64,000 nt of DNA from Leucothrix mucor DSM 2157. GTDB taxonomy: Bacteria > Pseudomonadota > Gammaproteobacteria > Thiotrichales > Thiotrichaceae. Positions within the stretch are counted from its first letter, which is position 1. Every line of letters starts with the position of its first letter. A program made the translations under genes and the position numbers. Below the pieces are notes generated by a model. That model had not been told where the DNA came from and made no database searches. It worked only from the letters and a program-made list of their open reading frames with translations. The stretch covers positions 3,569,501 to 3,633,500 of the forward strand of contig NZ_ATTE01000001.1 in NCBI RefSeq assembly GCF_000419525.1, in the 5' to 3' direction. Below, in pieces: positions 53,534 through 63,557 of this stretch.

Positions 53534-55654
53534 TTAATCTTTAAACAGAATGCTATCAACAGCGTTCTTCAGCGAGAACCATGATGGGTTTTCTTCACCC
53601 TCACTACGTACAAAGCTTGGGAACTGAGGATAAGCATGCGTTACATCGCGGTATTCTTTCGGATACTGCCAGCGGTTACCCATCTCCATTGCCCATGGCA
53701 TACCATTGGTAGTCTGGAAGAAGTGCTTATCATCTGGGTTTGATGCATCCTGACCTGAGCGATTCATAAACTTATAGTTGAATGCTTCAGTTGCATGTTG
53801 ATTTTTCAGGTGGATTTCATAGCTACGACCTGGTGGTGTTTCAAAGTGATCGCCGTGCCATGCGCCCGGTGTTGCAAACATAAACGGATCAAATACGCCT
53901 GAGATATCGCTTTCAACCGGCGTCTTGAATGGAATTGTGATGTTAAAGCGCATCTGAACATTAGAGCCACAGCCCTCTTCAGTCCGGTAGAACACGCAGT
54001 CCTCACCCGCACTCACATAACTCCACGTGTTATACGCCAGAATAAAGATTGCTTCATAACGACCCGCTTCCAGTGGTGAGTAGTTTCTCACTTTGCGGTC
54101 ATTGATCGTGTAATTGATATTATCTTCATCAATCTGGTCACGCAGTACATCCGGCAGGCGAATACCAAAACCGTTGTGATACGCGGCACCAACAGCAGCT
54201 AACTCACCAGAGATATTCACTAAAGTGACTTTGTCATCGGTACGGAATACAGTGGTACGCATATAAGTGACTAAGTCATTCATATCGTAATCACCTTCAA
54301 ACGGCCAGTTATCTTCAAAGGCAACGGTCGTCCAACCTTTGCTGGATGGGTAGTAGTTAACCGCTGAGCCTTCTACAGTGATCTCGACATTGTAATCCTC
54401 AACCTCACCATCACTCACACCACCGATTGGCTCCATACCTACGCTTGAAGATAAACGGAAACGTGCCCAGGTAGAACCCGGCAATGAGCCTTCAGGAACA
54501 GTGATGTAGATAGGTTGCTTACCTGCTTCAACAGCTTTATCCGTGATGATTTGCTCATCCGCATCAAACTGACCATTCTGATTAGAATCCAACCACGCAC
54601 TAAGAATACCCGCTTCAGATGACTCAACCATGACAACGGCAGTATCGCCCGCTTGCAGATTGGTCGCGAACTGCACACCATCTTCATCGTCATTAGAATC
54701 TGACTCATCATCTGACAATGGCAACGGTTTACCGTCACTCTCACCATCAACGCCTTTACCTAGGTATAGCGTGTTTTCATCTTTCAAGCCATGGCGAGCA
54801 CCATTGTCTTTCAGTAAGGTACCGTAAGAGTCTGGCGCATCACCGAAATCGATACTCGTATCTGATACATCGACAACAGGAGCTAAGGCACAACGTGCAC
54901 CATCGTTGATACTAGAAGATGGGCCTAATGCAAATAACTGAGCACTGTAGTTTTCAACACCAATAGCAATCTTGAAAATTTTGCCGTCGCTGTTACGGCT
55001 GATATACAGGTTTTCATCAACATCGAAATACACCGCACCAAAAGTACCTTCTTCGCCAGTGTCAGCAACCTTCTCGGCAGTACCGTTTTCGACGTTGATA
55101 CGCATCAGGATTCCGGTCTTATCAACCGCATAAGCAAAGCCATCGGTTGGATGGAAAGCCATATCAAAGATCTTAAGACTCAGCGTCTTACCATCAGTAA
55201 TCTGCTTCATCTGCAAATAATCATCTGCACCTTCATCCAGTGAAATCGCGTACAAACCCTTCGCACTACCCGGACCATAAACATAGTAGGTATTGTTCGT
55301 TAGCGAAACATCACCTACATAGAAATCAGAGTTTACGATGCCGTATTTTTCTTTATCTTCTGAGCTTATTAATGGCTCAATAGTGAAGTCGCTGTGGATT
55401 CTAGCGGGCACATGGTGCTCGTAACTCCAACCATACATGAACTGGTCATTCGGGTTAAAGCCGGTTGCATTCACCTTGCTTTTGGTGTCCATATCATCTT
55501 GAGCCAGCGCATAATCACCAGTGACCAAGTTCACACTGTAAGTGTTCGCAACGGCACCTTGGGTCAAATATGCACGGGATGGGCACTCCATAAAGGGATC
55601 AGCCCAAGCGGCCTGGCTACCTAGCAGCAGACTTGTTAGTAGTAATCGACGCAT
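53534..55654 (-). CDS. Large exported GEVED/LruC-domain protein
   Basis: A 706-residue exported protein with a signal peptide (1-18). Residues ~35-255 resemble a DUF6923-like beta-propeller (NTYYVYGPG, GFAYAVDKTG). The middle (about 275-430) is acidic and calcium-rich looking, ending in a GEVED domain (DGEVEDYNVEI). The C-terminal part (about 435-700) is an LruC domain, recognised by FEDNWPFEGDYDMNDLV. Such proteins are seen in marine bacteria as surface or secreted structural proteins; function is unknown. The start at 55654 gives a clean signal peptide; 20 upstream codons are in frame. It forms an operon with the downstream lipoprotein gene. Confidence 0.82.
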   Translation of the reverse strand: MRRLLLTSLLLGSQAAWADPFMECPSRAYLTQGAVANTYSVNLVTGDYALAQDDMDTKSKVNATGFNPNDQFMYGWSYEHHVPARIHSDFTIEPLISSEDKEKYGIVNSDFYVGDVSLTNNTYYVYGPGSAKGLYAISLDEGADDYLQMKQITDGKTLSLKIFDMAFHPTDGFAYAVDKTGILMRINVENGTAEKVADTGEEGTFGAVYFDVDENLYISRNSDGKIFKIAIGVENYSAQLFALGPSSSINDGARCALAPVVDVSDTSIDFGDAPDSYGTLLKDNGARHGLKDENTLYLGKGVDGESDGKPLPLSDDESDSNDDEDGVQFATNLQAGDTAVVMVESSEAGILSAWLDSNQNGQFDADEQIITDKAVEAGKQPIYITVPEGSLPGSTWARFRLSSSVGMEPIGGVSDGEVEDYNVEITVEGSAVNYYPSSKGWTTVAFEDNWPFEGDYDMNDLVTYMRTTVFRTDDKVTLVNISGELAAVGAAYHNGFGIRLPDVLRDQIDEDNINYTINDRKVRNYSPLEAGRYEAIFILAYNTWSYVSAGEDCVFYRTEEGCGSNVQMRFNITIPFKTPVESDISGVFDPFMFATPGAWHGDHFETPPGRSYEIHLKNQHATEAFNYKFMNRSGQDASNPDDKHFFQTTNGMPWAMEMGNRWQYPKEYRDVTHAYPQFPSFVRSEGEENPSWFSLKNAVDSILFKD

Positions 55655-55746
55655 TGTTGAATTTACCTTATTTTTATAATTCAGACTCGTTATAGCATTT
55701 ATAGTATTAGCCACTCATGAACAAAGCAACGCCACTCATCCGAATG

Positions 55747-56487
55747 CTATAGCATGCGATGTAACCAACGAATGCGTAATAAGTCTAAAAACATGGTGAT
55801 TGCGTCTGGCAAAGGGTCGACCGTTGAGCCCTCTTTATGATGCCACTCAACACCTACTTCTTTGATTTTGTAGCCTGATTTTTTGGCGATGTATAAATGC
55901 TCAACATCAAACCCAAAGCCATAAATACGCTGTAAGGTCGCTACCTGATGTGCAACTTCTCTACGGTAAGCTTTAAAGCCGCACTGAGTATCATTAATTC
56001 CCCGAATCGAAATCAGACGGACGGCGGAATTGAATAGACTGCTCATCAGGTTTCGGTACCAAGGTTTTTTTTCCACCTTCGAATCCTGCATACTGCGGGA
56101 ACCAATGGCCACGTCATAACCCTCATCAAAGCAGGCTAGTAATTTTGGCACCTCGCTGATTGGCGTGGAAAGGTCTGCATCGGTGAATAAGATAATATCG
56201 CCGGAGGCCCGCATCATGCCACGGGCAATGGAATAGCCTTTGCCGACGTTTTTATGATTTTCCATCAACGTGCCTTCATCGTGTTCATTAATTTCTTTGC
56301 CGTAAATATCAATGAATTTCACGATTTCGGTGGTCAGGTCATTACTGCCATCATCCACCACAATAATTTCACTGCGATAAGGCTGCGCGGAGAGGTAGTC
56401 TTTGATCTCGTATAAGGAGTCAGCGATCCGCGACTGTTCGTTGTAAGCCGGAATGATCACCGATAAATAAGGTGTTTGTTCACTCAT
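55747..56487 (-). CDS. Dolichyl-phosphate-glucose-synthase-like glycosyltransferase (GT2)
   Basis: A 246-residue GT-A fold family 2 enzyme. The nucleotide-sugar site is SVIIPAYNEQSR (residues 8-19), VVDDGSND follows, the metal-binding DADLST is near 105, and RSMQDSK and QCGFKAYR mark the ALG5-like subgroup. It should make polyprenyl-phosphate-sugar on the cytoplasmic face. The start at 56487 is in the family position and overlaps the preceding small transporter gene by 8 bp. It is the last gene of a four-gene cassette. Confidence 0.87.
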   Translation of the reverse strand: MSEQTPYLSVIIPAYNEQSRIADSLYEIKDYLSAQPYRSEIIVVDDGSNDLTTEIVKFIDIYGKEINEHDEGTLMENHKNVGKGYSIARGMMRASGDIILFTDADLSTPISEVPKLLACFDEGYDVAIGSRSMQDSKVEKKPWYRNLMSSLFNSAVRLISIRGINDTQCGFKAYRREVAHQVATLQRIYGFGFDVEHLYIAKKSGYKIKEVGVEWHHKEGSTVDPLPDAITMFLDLLRIRWLHRML

Positions 56488-56884
56488 GACAGGAATTCCC
56501 CGGTGGTAAACGTGCAATAACAATCACACCAGCAATGATCAGCCCAATGCCTAATGTTTTTTGTAAGGATAGCGTTTCGCCCACGGCGGACCACCAGAAT
56601 GCGCCGAGATAAACGACGATGTAACCCAGGCTCAACATGGGATAAGCCATACTTAGCGGATACACCCGCAGCACCCGTATCCACAATAAAACCGCGACTA
56701 AGTAGCAGCTAATTCCCGCAATCACCCATGCCAGCGAGGTCCAAACCGGGAACTCAACGTGCTGGATAAAGGCCTGTACCGTCTCCGACAGTGGAGCTAA
56801 TTGCTGCATGCCTGCTTTCATCATGAGCTGCCCAAGCGCACCGGCAATGATCGAAATTACTAAATAAACCGATGCGCGCTGCAT
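56480..56884 (-). CDS. Small EamA/SMR-type flippase subunit (ArnF-like)
   Basis: A 134-residue protein with four membrane helices, of the short EamA/EmrE type. The helix-3/4 pattern VYPLSMAYPMLSLGYIVVYLGAF resembles ArnE/ArnF, which together flip undecaprenyl-phosphate-aminoarabinose. The neighbouring gene encodes a second, similar subunit with the matching SQAYPMLSLSYIVV motif; the stop-start overlap (TGATG) links their translation. The pair probably forms a heterodimer flipping the lipid-linked sugar made by the GT2 enzyme. Confidence 0.8.
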   Translation of the reverse strand: MQRASVYLVISIIAGALGQLMMKAGMQQLAPLSETVQAFIQHVEFPVWTSLAWVIAGISCYLVAVLLWIRVLRVYPLSMAYPMLSLGYIVVYLGAFWWSAVGETLSLQKTLGIGLIIAGVIVIARLPPGNSCHE

Positions 56885-57231
56885 CAGTTTCCACCCATTA
56901 AACAGCTGATACCTAACATAATTAAACCTGCTCCGAGCCAGTGTTGCAATGATATTTGTTCTTTAAACAGCCATCGCGCCAATAACATCACCACAATATA
57001 GCTCAGACTTAGCATGGGATACGCCTGACTTACCGGCATCACACTCAGCACAACCAACCAAAGCAATAAGGCAACTCCCAAGCTCAAGAAGCTCAGCAAT
57101 ACATAGGGATTGGCTAACATAAATGACTTTTCACCGTCAGTTTGCAAAGCCGCCAGCTTTTGAAAAATCTGTGAGGCACTAGAGCAAATCACTGATAATA
57201 ACAGTGCTGCATAAATAATCGGATCACTCAC
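56884..57231 (-). CDS. Small EamA/SMR-type flippase subunit (ArnE-like)
   Basis: A 115-residue protein with four membrane helices and the SMR-like motif PVSQAYPMLSLSYIVVML. It is the shorter partner of the 134-residue protein encoded immediately downstream. Its gene overlaps the preceding GT-C gene by 8 bp. A flippase role is inferred from similarity to ArnE/ArnF and from the operon. Confidence 0.8.
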   Translation of the reverse strand: MSDPIIYAALLLSVICSSASQIFQKLAALQTDGEKSFMLANPYVLLSFLSLGVALLLWLVVLSVMPVSQAYPMLSLSYIVVMLLARWLFKEQISLQHWLGAGLIMLGISCLMGGN

Positions 57232-58777
57232 CGCTCGCCCCTTGTTTAACTGATTTTAAGCCCTTTCCCCGATCAAATAATTCATCATCTGTCAGAGAAA
57301 CCCGTGGCATTTCCATGCGCTTATACAAGCTCAGAGTACCTTGTGTTTGCCTGCTCATGACTGAACTCAGCTGATACGACTGAGTTATTAACTCCTGATA
57401 ACCACGCATTTTTAATATTTTACGGAGCTTCTTATTTAGGCTTGGGTGCAGTTGATCATTGAGGTACACATAGCTGAATTTCATATCCCAGATGGCATCA
57501 ACCACATCTTTGGACTCGTAGCGACCATCGCGATTATTGTCTAGCCAATTGGACTCTTTGATATGGTTTTGTGGAACGGACTGACCGACAAAATAACGGA
57601 ATAGATAAGGGTCTTCACTTAAGATGGTGATTTCCTCATCCAGCGCTTTCGGCATGGCGCTTAGTACTGGCGAGACATCCGCATAGGCGGCTTCCATCTT
57701 TTGTAATTGTTGATAATTGAGTCCGGCAAATAGCACTAATGCCAAGGCCAATGCAGCCTGCTTTAGCCAACGGTAATCCACTTGCTCCAGTAACTGTGTG
57801 AATAGCCAAGCGCAGGCCGGCAGTAAAAATAACTGTGCATACACCAAGTGTTTAAATAGGGAAATCATATTCAGCGCATTCAAGTGATACGCCACTAATG
57901 GCAATGCGGCAAACAGTAGCGCCACTAATACCAAGCCCGTGCGATGCGCCCAAAACCGCAGGCCTGAGCGCCATAAGCAATAAGTAAAGGCAGCCGTCCA
58001 ACCCAGTAGCGCAGGCCACAAGTAGCTACCAATCGCTTGTAACATGTACTCTAACGAACCATTTCCTGCACCATGCACACCCTGAATTTGCACCCGATAC
58101 AGCACCTGCAAATCATCCCAATGCAACGTTACATAGCTCAGCAAAAATACACTAACACCTACGCCATACAATACCGCTATTTTCGGTGCTCTAATCAACG
58201 CCAGAATACCCAATACCGGCAAATACAAAACCACTACATACTTACTGGTGACTGCCATGCTAATCAGCACAATCGCCATGAGTAAGTAGCCATAACGAGC
58301 ACGTGATTTCAGTTCGCAAGCCAGCAACAACGGCGCTAAAGACAGAGTAAAGCAGGCAAAACTAATAATGTCGTAAGTCGCAAAGCGGCTAATAAATAGC
58401 TGAGTGGATTGCAGCGCCAGTAATCCCACAGCAATCAGCGCGGTTAGATGATTTCGCCATAAGGCATATACAAAGCCATAGGCACCTAATAATGACAGCA
58501 GACCAAAGCCAGTCGCCACCATGCGCGCACCGCTTAGCCCGCCAAGATAACGCTCACCCCAGCCCAATACATACCAGTTAAAATCCGAACCAAAAATATA
58601 GGTATAACTTGGCCAACTCGCGCCCGATAGCAAGCGACTACCCACAAATAAGTAATCATACTCATCCATATGGCCAGCATTAAAGTCAAATTGGAGACGC
58701 AGATAGACAGAGCCGCAAATTAGCAGCGCCATGATAGCCAGGAAGAACAGCGGCAAACGCCGTGATAAGGCAGACAT
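57224..58777 (-). CDS. GT-C fold membrane glycosyltransferase (ArnT/GT39-like)
   Basis: A 517-residue protein with ten or more membrane helices. The first periplasmic loop carries MDEYDYLFVGSRLLSG, the acidic DE motif used by ArnT/PMT-type GT-C enzymes that take sugars from polyprenyl-phosphate donors. The last ~150 residues are soluble and face the periplasm. It heads a tightly overlapping operon with two flippase-type subunits and a polyprenyl-phosphate glycosyltransferase, which would supply its donor. The acceptor (protein, LPS or other glycan) is unknown. Confidence 0.82.
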   Translation of the reverse strand: MSALSRRLPLFFLAIMALLICGSVYLRLQFDFNAGHMDEYDYLFVGSRLLSGASWPSYTYIFGSDFNWYVLGWGERYLGGLSGARMVATGFGLLSLLGAYGFVYALWRNHLTALIAVGLLALQSTQLFISRFATYDIISFACFTLSLAPLLLACELKSRARYGYLLMAIVLISMAVTSKYVVVLYLPVLGILALIRAPKIAVLYGVGVSVFLLSYVTLHWDDLQVLYRVQIQGVHGAGNGSLEYMLQAIGSYLWPALLGWTAAFTYCLWRSGLRFWAHRTGLVLVALLFAALPLVAYHLNALNMISLFKHLVYAQLFLLPACAWLFTQLLEQVDYRWLKQAALALALVLFAGLNYQQLQKMEAAYADVSPVLSAMPKALDEEITILSEDPYLFRYFVGQSVPQNHIKESNWLDNNRDGRYESKDVVDAIWDMKFSYVYLNDQLHPSLNKKLRKILKMRGYQELITQSYQLSSVMSRQTQGTLSLYKRMEMPRVSLTDDELFDRGKGLKSVKQGASGE

Positions 58778-58846
58778 GGGTATTAAACCCCGTTTATTTT
58801 TATTATTTGTCTGCCAACACTACAAAATTATGGTCAATCTAGCAAC

Positions 58847-59275
58847 TTAATCCCGCTGAAGGGCACGCATCTGCGCGACCACTTGCTCGGGGATTTCAAC
58901 GCTACGCTGCGTCTTAAAATCAAAATACACCATCATCCCCGTGCCTTCAGCAACCACCTTTTGCTGCTGCTCGCTAAACACAGAGTACTCCATGCTCACG
59001 CGCTTAGGCTGCAGATCATAGGTGCGAGTGGCAATGTGCACAGTGTCGGGGAACAACACCGGCGCACGATACTCGCAACTGGTTGATGCCAGAACTGGCC
59101 CCGTCTTACTGGTCTTCATCAGCTCCAGCGAGCCGATCGCTTCCAGATACGCCAATCGTACATCCTCAAAATAGCGGAAATAGATTTTATTATTCACGTG
59201 CTGAAAGGCATCCATATCGCCCCAATGCACATCTTGCGTAATAATAATCGGGTACTTCTCTTTCCAGTCCTGCAT
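58847..59275 (-). CDS. Acyl-CoA thioesterase (YbgC/FadM-like)
   Basis: A 142-residue 4-hydroxybenzoyl-CoA thioesterase-type hotdog protein. The catalytic aspartate lies in WGDMDAFQHVNN (about 19-30). It hydrolyses short or medium acyl-CoAs. It lies 17 bp after the cpdB gene in the same direction. Confidence 0.88.
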   Translation of the reverse strand: MQDWKEKYPIIITQDVHWGDMDAFQHVNNKIYFRYFEDVRLAYLEAIGSLELMKTSKTGPVLASTSCEYRAPVLFPDTVHIATRTYDLQPKRVSMEYSVFSEQQQKVVAEGTGMMVYFDFKTQRSVEIPEQVVAQMRALQRD

Positions 59276-59292
59276 ACATCAACCTGTGTGTT

Positions 59293-61260
59293 TTATTTTG
59301 ATAAGTTTAGTTGGTAGATCGCAAAGCCATCCGCATCGGTTTTACCCGTCGCTTCCAGCTGAGGTAGAGTCTTGGCAAACTCCGCCGCTTCTGGCAATGG
59401 CGAGGAACGCAATGTTACAACTACCGTTTCGTTAACTGGCTTAAAGCTCCAGTTATTATCGGCTGATGGATCAAAGCCATCGGCATTTTCTTTTGCCATT
59501 TCAGTGATGTATTCAGCAACCACCTGACGGTTTTCATTTGGCGCGCGAATCGCAATCGTATCAGTATTTACATTCGGGAAATTACCGCCGCCCGAAGCAC
59601 GGTAGTTATTAGAAACCACCAAGAATGGCTTCTCTTCATCGATAGCCTTACCGTCAAACTGCAGGTTCACGATGCGATTAGCTTTTTCATTCGCCACGCT
59701 GCCATCTTTGTTGTATTTGGCTGGCTGTGTCAGATCAATCTGATACGTCACGCCATCAATCACATCAAAGTTATAACTTGGGAAGTCCGTATTAATCAGC
59801 GGTTGCGATTCAGTGCTAGCAGCATCAATCTGATTAAATTGACCGGCTGACATCTCTAACCACTCACGAACTTGCGAGCCCGTTAATTTCAGAATTTGCA
59901 GCGTATTAGGGTAGATATATAAATCCGCAACATTACGGAATGCGATATCGCCCGCAGGGACATTCGTGAAGTCACTAGGGCCTTGGCGACCCGCACGGAA
60001 CGGTGCTGCTGCCGATAACACCGACAAACCATCGTACTCAGTGCCCTGAATCAGGCGCTCGCCATACCACATCTGCGCATCGCTCACGACTTGAATGGAT
60101 GGGTCATCCTGCGCAAGTGCAAAGAAGCTATTCACCGGTGCGGCGATTTTTGCAAATGGCTCGCTCACCCACTTATCCGTCGCGGCATGCTCATCAGCAA
60201 CAGAGGCCACAACAGACTCATCCGCCTTGGTTTCTGCAACCGAGCGCAGTTCCGTACTAAAGTCTTTAACCGTCCACTTGCCATCGACATAGGTTAGATT
60301 CAAATCAATCAAGCCAATGTGATTGGCCCAGAACCCAGGCATAACCGCAGGCACACCATTAATGCTACCTTTAACGTTATCCACGCCCTGCGCTTCAAAG
60401 CCGTTATAAGCCTTGCCACCGGGGAAAGTGTTATGCGCATGACCAAACATAATCGCATCAATGCCATCGACTTTAGACAAGTGATAGGTCGCATTTTCCT
60501 GCATTGCCGTGGCATCGGTAATTTCTAAGCCAGAGTGCGGAATGGCGACAACAAGGTCTGCACCCTTCTCTTTCATTTCCGGCACATAGCGCTTGGCCAT
60601 TTCTACCATGTCTTTAGCGATGACATTGCCGGTCAGGTTTGCTTTGTCCCAATTCATGATTTGAGGTGGTACAAAGCCAATAAAGCCCACCTTTACCGTG
60701 TGCTCATCGCCTTTGGCATCTTTTAGCTTTTGCTCGCTAATCAGATACGGCTGGTAGTAAGGCTTGTCATTGCTTGGGTCAGCATCACCGTCATCGACGA
60801 ACACGTTAGCACTGATGTATGGGAAATCAGCGCCCTTAATGGCTTGTCCTAAGAAATTCAGACCAAAGTTAAATTCGTGGTTTCCGATATTACCCACTAC
60901 ATAATCCAGCGGATTCATGGCTTTGTAGGCAGGGTGAACTTGATCTTTCTGCAAACCAGTACGCGCCATGTAGTCGCCCATCGGGCTACCTTGCAGCAAG
61001 TCACCGTTATCCACCAATAAGCTATTAGTCACTTCTGCACGCGCGGCTTTGATCAGGGTTGCCGCTTTTGCAAAACCAATTTTCTCATCCGTTTTACCGG
61101 TGAAATAATTGTAGTTCAGCAAGTTCATGTGAATGTCGGTAGTTTCCATCAAGCGCAATTTCAACTGAGTGTTCTCAGCAGTCGTATCCGCATAGCCGTT
61201 TGTTGCAGTGACTAACAAAGCCAACATCACGGCTTGGCTTAAAGGTTTTATAGTGTTCAC
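59293..61260 (-). CDS. cpdB: 2',3'-cyclic-nucleotide 2'-phosphodiesterase/3'-nucleotidase
   Basis: A 655-residue periplasmic enzyme with a signal peptide (to about residue 24), an N-terminal calcineurin-like metallophosphatase domain (TTDIHMNL, GDLLQGSP, GNHEFNFG, MFGHAHNTFPG motifs) and a C-terminal 5'-nucleotidase substrate-binding domain (from about 365). The length matches E. coli CpdB. It salvages nucleosides from 2',3'-cyclic and 3'-nucleotides. The GTG start at 61260 follows AAGGAAGGG; a TTG at 61281 is less likely. Confidence 0.93.
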   Translation of the reverse strand: MNTIKPLSQAVMLALLVTATNGYADTTAENTQLKLRLMETTDIHMNLLNYNYFTGKTDEKIGFAKAATLIKAARAEVTNSLLVDNGDLLQGSPMGDYMARTGLQKDQVHPAYKAMNPLDYVVGNIGNHEFNFGLNFLGQAIKGADFPYISANVFVDDGDADPSNDKPYYQPYLISEQKLKDAKGDEHTVKVGFIGFVPPQIMNWDKANLTGNVIAKDMVEMAKRYVPEMKEKGADLVVAIPHSGLEITDATAMQENATYHLSKVDGIDAIMFGHAHNTFPGGKAYNGFEAQGVDNVKGSINGVPAVMPGFWANHIGLIDLNLTYVDGKWTVKDFSTELRSVAETKADESVVASVADEHAATDKWVSEPFAKIAAPVNSFFALAQDDPSIQVVSDAQMWYGERLIQGTEYDGLSVLSAAAPFRAGRQGPSDFTNVPAGDIAFRNVADLYIYPNTLQILKLTGSQVREWLEMSAGQFNQIDAASTESQPLINTDFPSYNFDVIDGVTYQIDLTQPAKYNKDGSVANEKANRIVNLQFDGKAIDEEKPFLVVSNNYRASGGGNFPNVNTDTIAIRAPNENRQVVAEYITEMAKENADGFDPSADNNWSFKPVNETVVVTLRSSPLPEAAEFAKTLPQLEATGKTDADGFAIYQLNLSK

Positions 61261-61437
61261 AGTGCAAGACCCTTCCTTCAAATTGGTTAATAGCTATATC
61301 CTAATGAACCCAGATGACAACATGGTGATATCAGAACACGCGATAAGCAATAGCGGTGTATATCACACCGCCAGATTAGCCCAATTTAAAAAACAATCCG
61401 GAATCAATCAAGCCTTATTGACCATTCGCCGCAATTG

Positions 61438-62307
61438 CTACTCGGCTAATGTCACAATTCCCAGAAATTCAGTCACATCCTCATAACTTTTGTTCAAATG
61501 ACGCAATGGTTGTGCAATAGAGCCTAAAACTTTGATGTGCTCAGTCTTGGGATAGAAACGTGTGCGTACATCGGTACCAGCTTCTGCCAGCTTTTCAGCA
61601 AAGGTACGCGTGTGATATGGCAATACGCGGGTGTCATCCAGCCCATGAATCAACAATACCGGTGGCAAATCAGGTCGAACAAAATCAATCGGCTGTGATT
61701 TATTGCCCGCGCCATCAAACACGCCAATAACTTCGGGGTTTTCCAGTGTTAGATCATAAGGCCCGGCCAAACCAATCATGCCAACAACCTGTGCATCGAC
61801 CCGGTTTTGCCAAAGGTAAGTGCGATCAGTCGTAATCAAAGCAGCGGTATGCGCACCGGCGGAGTGCCCCATAATCACGAACTCGCGTAGTGGCCGCCCT
61901 AGCAAGCTAACGTCCCGCAACTCAACGGCTTTGATGGCTTTAGCGACGTCATCTACAAATACCGGGAACTTCACCGCAGGATACAGCTGATAATCCGGAA
62001 TAATCACCGGATGGCCTAATTGTGCCAGCGCATGACCCACAAATTTATAATCCGTTTTGGTTCCGGTTCGCCAAGCGCCACCATACACAAACACCACCGG
62101 CACTTTGCCTTGGTCAATTTTGGGCTTGTAAATATCCATTGATTGACGGGGTGAGTCTCCATACTTCACCGTAGTCATTGTGTAGCCATTGGTATCTAGC
62201 ATCGAATTGATCTGCTCGGCAGGATTGATAGAACAGGCGCTAATCAGCACCGACGACAAACCTGTAAAAATCAGCAACAGACTTAAGCGAACCTTTTTAA
62301 TACTCAT
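61438..62307 (-). CDS. Esterase lipoprotein (alpha/beta hydrolase)
   Basis: A 289-residue lipoprotein (lipobox LISAC, C at about residue 25) with an alpha/beta hydrolase fold of the BD-FAE/HSL-like type. The oxyanion segment is VYGGAW, the nucleophile GHSAGAH, the acid DDTRV and the histidine TEHIKV. It likely hydrolyses short esters or peptides at the membrane surface. The start at 62307 has GGGAGC upstream and overlaps the MFS stop by 4 bp (ATGA), so the two are translationally coupled and may share a substrate. Confidence 0.87.
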   Translation of the reverse strand: MSIKKVRLSLLLIFTGLSSVLISACSINPAEQINSMLDTNGYTMTTVKYGDSPRQSMDIYKPKIDQGKVPVVFVYGGAWRTGTKTDYKFVGHALAQLGHPVIIPDYQLYPAVKFPVFVDDVAKAIKAVELRDVSLLGRPLREFVIMGHSAGAHTAALITTDRTYLWQNRVDAQVVGMIGLAGPYDLTLENPEVIGVFDGAGNKSQPIDFVRPDLPPVLLIHGLDDTRVLPYHTRTFAEKLAEAGTDVRTRFYPKTEHIKVLGSIAQPLRHLNKSYEDVTEFLGIVTLAE

Positions 62308-63557
62308 AATGCTCCCATGCGTTGAGTTGTTAAACGTTCTACCGGCTTCTCCTGAATAGGCCAATGCAAAAGCGCCGCCACCAGAGACAAACCAATACCA
62401 ATCCACCAAACTAAATCATAATTTCCGGTGCGCTCATACGTCCATCCACCGAGCCACACCCCACTAAAACTGCCTAACTGATGCCCTAAAAATACGAAGC
62501 CGTAGAGCAACGACATATAACGGGTACCAAACATCATTGCCACCATGCCTGAGGTCGGCGGTACCGTTGCCAACCACAACAGGCCCATTGCAGCGCAAAA
62601 GGCGAACACACTCACCAAGCTAATGGGTATCAGCATAAAGGCTGTAATCGCTACCGCTCGCAGCAGATAAATCCAAATCAACACAGAGCGGCGTTCGCGC
62701 CTGCCGGAGATAATGCCTGACATATACGCACCAAACACATTAAACAGGCCAATGGTTGCTACACTCCAAGCCCCGATTTTGGCATCAAAGCCAAGATCTG
62801 ACAAATATGCAGGTAGATGAGCGGTAATAAATGCCACGTGGAAACCGCAAACAAAGAAGCCTGCGACCAGCAATACGTAAGAACGGTGCCTAAAAGCTTC
62901 ACTCAAGGCTTGGCGCATGGTTTGCGCAGGCACATTAGTTTCTGACTTCCCGCCACCGGCATAAGGCGCTAATGGCATGGCCAAGACAGCCATCGCAAAG
63001 GCGGAGAGGGCCAGAATATGCAAAGCATTCACCCAGCCCACATTATCAATTAAGCCTTGAGAGATCGGCACCACCAGAAACTGCCCCATTGAACCCGCTG
63101 CGGTTCCGACACCGAGTACCCACTGCCTGCGATCTTCACTCACAGCCCGCGCTAACGCCGGCAGCACAATGCCAAACGAGGTTCCGGCCACACCAGCACC
63201 GACCATCATTCCAGCCGTGCTGTGCAGCATCCAAGGTGCTGTCACATGTGGCATCAAGCCCATGCCCAATGCGTAAATCACCACACCTGAAATAATCACC
63301 CGAACATTGCCAAAGCGGTCAGCTAAACCACCAGCGAATACCGCGACTACGCCCCAGACTAGGTTTTGGATTGCCATTGAGAAGCCAATCACATCACGCC
63401 CCCAGCCATTCGCCTCGCTAATTGGCTTAACAAACAGGCCAAAACCTGAGCGATAACCAAAGGACAGCATTACCAGCAGGCAAGCAGAAATCAGTAACAA
63501 CCAAGTACTGGACGGAATTTTGGACAGAGGCTTATGGGTAGACATGGAGGGGCTCAT
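62304..63557 (-). CDS. MFS transporter
   Basis: A 417-residue major facilitator protein with 12 membrane helices. The helix 2-3 loop motif is GGLADRFGNVRV (about 76-87). It resembles the oxalate/formate- or monocarboxylate-type (MCT) MFS group; the substrate is not known. Coupling to a downstream esterase lipoprotein suggests uptake or export of the ester or its product. M5 (63545) is an alternative start. Confidence 0.87.
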   Translation of the reverse strand: MSPSMSTHKPLSKIPSSTWLLLISACLLVMLSFGYRSGFGLFVKPISEANGWGRDVIGFSMAIQNLVWGVVAVFAGGLADRFGNVRVIISGVVIYALGMGLMPHVTAPWMLHSTAGMMVGAGVAGTSFGIVLPALARAVSEDRRQWVLGVGTAAGSMGQFLVVPISQGLIDNVGWVNALHILALSAFAMAVLAMPLAPYAGGGKSETNVPAQTMRQALSEAFRHRSYVLLVAGFFVCGFHVAFITAHLPAYLSDLGFDAKIGAWSVATIGLFNVFGAYMSGIISGRRERRSVLIWIYLLRAVAITAFMLIPISLVSVFAFCAAMGLLWLATVPPTSGMVAMMFGTRYMSLLYGFVFLGHQLGSFSGVWLGGWTYERTGNYDLVWWIGIGLSLVAALLHWPIQEKPVERLTTQRMGAL

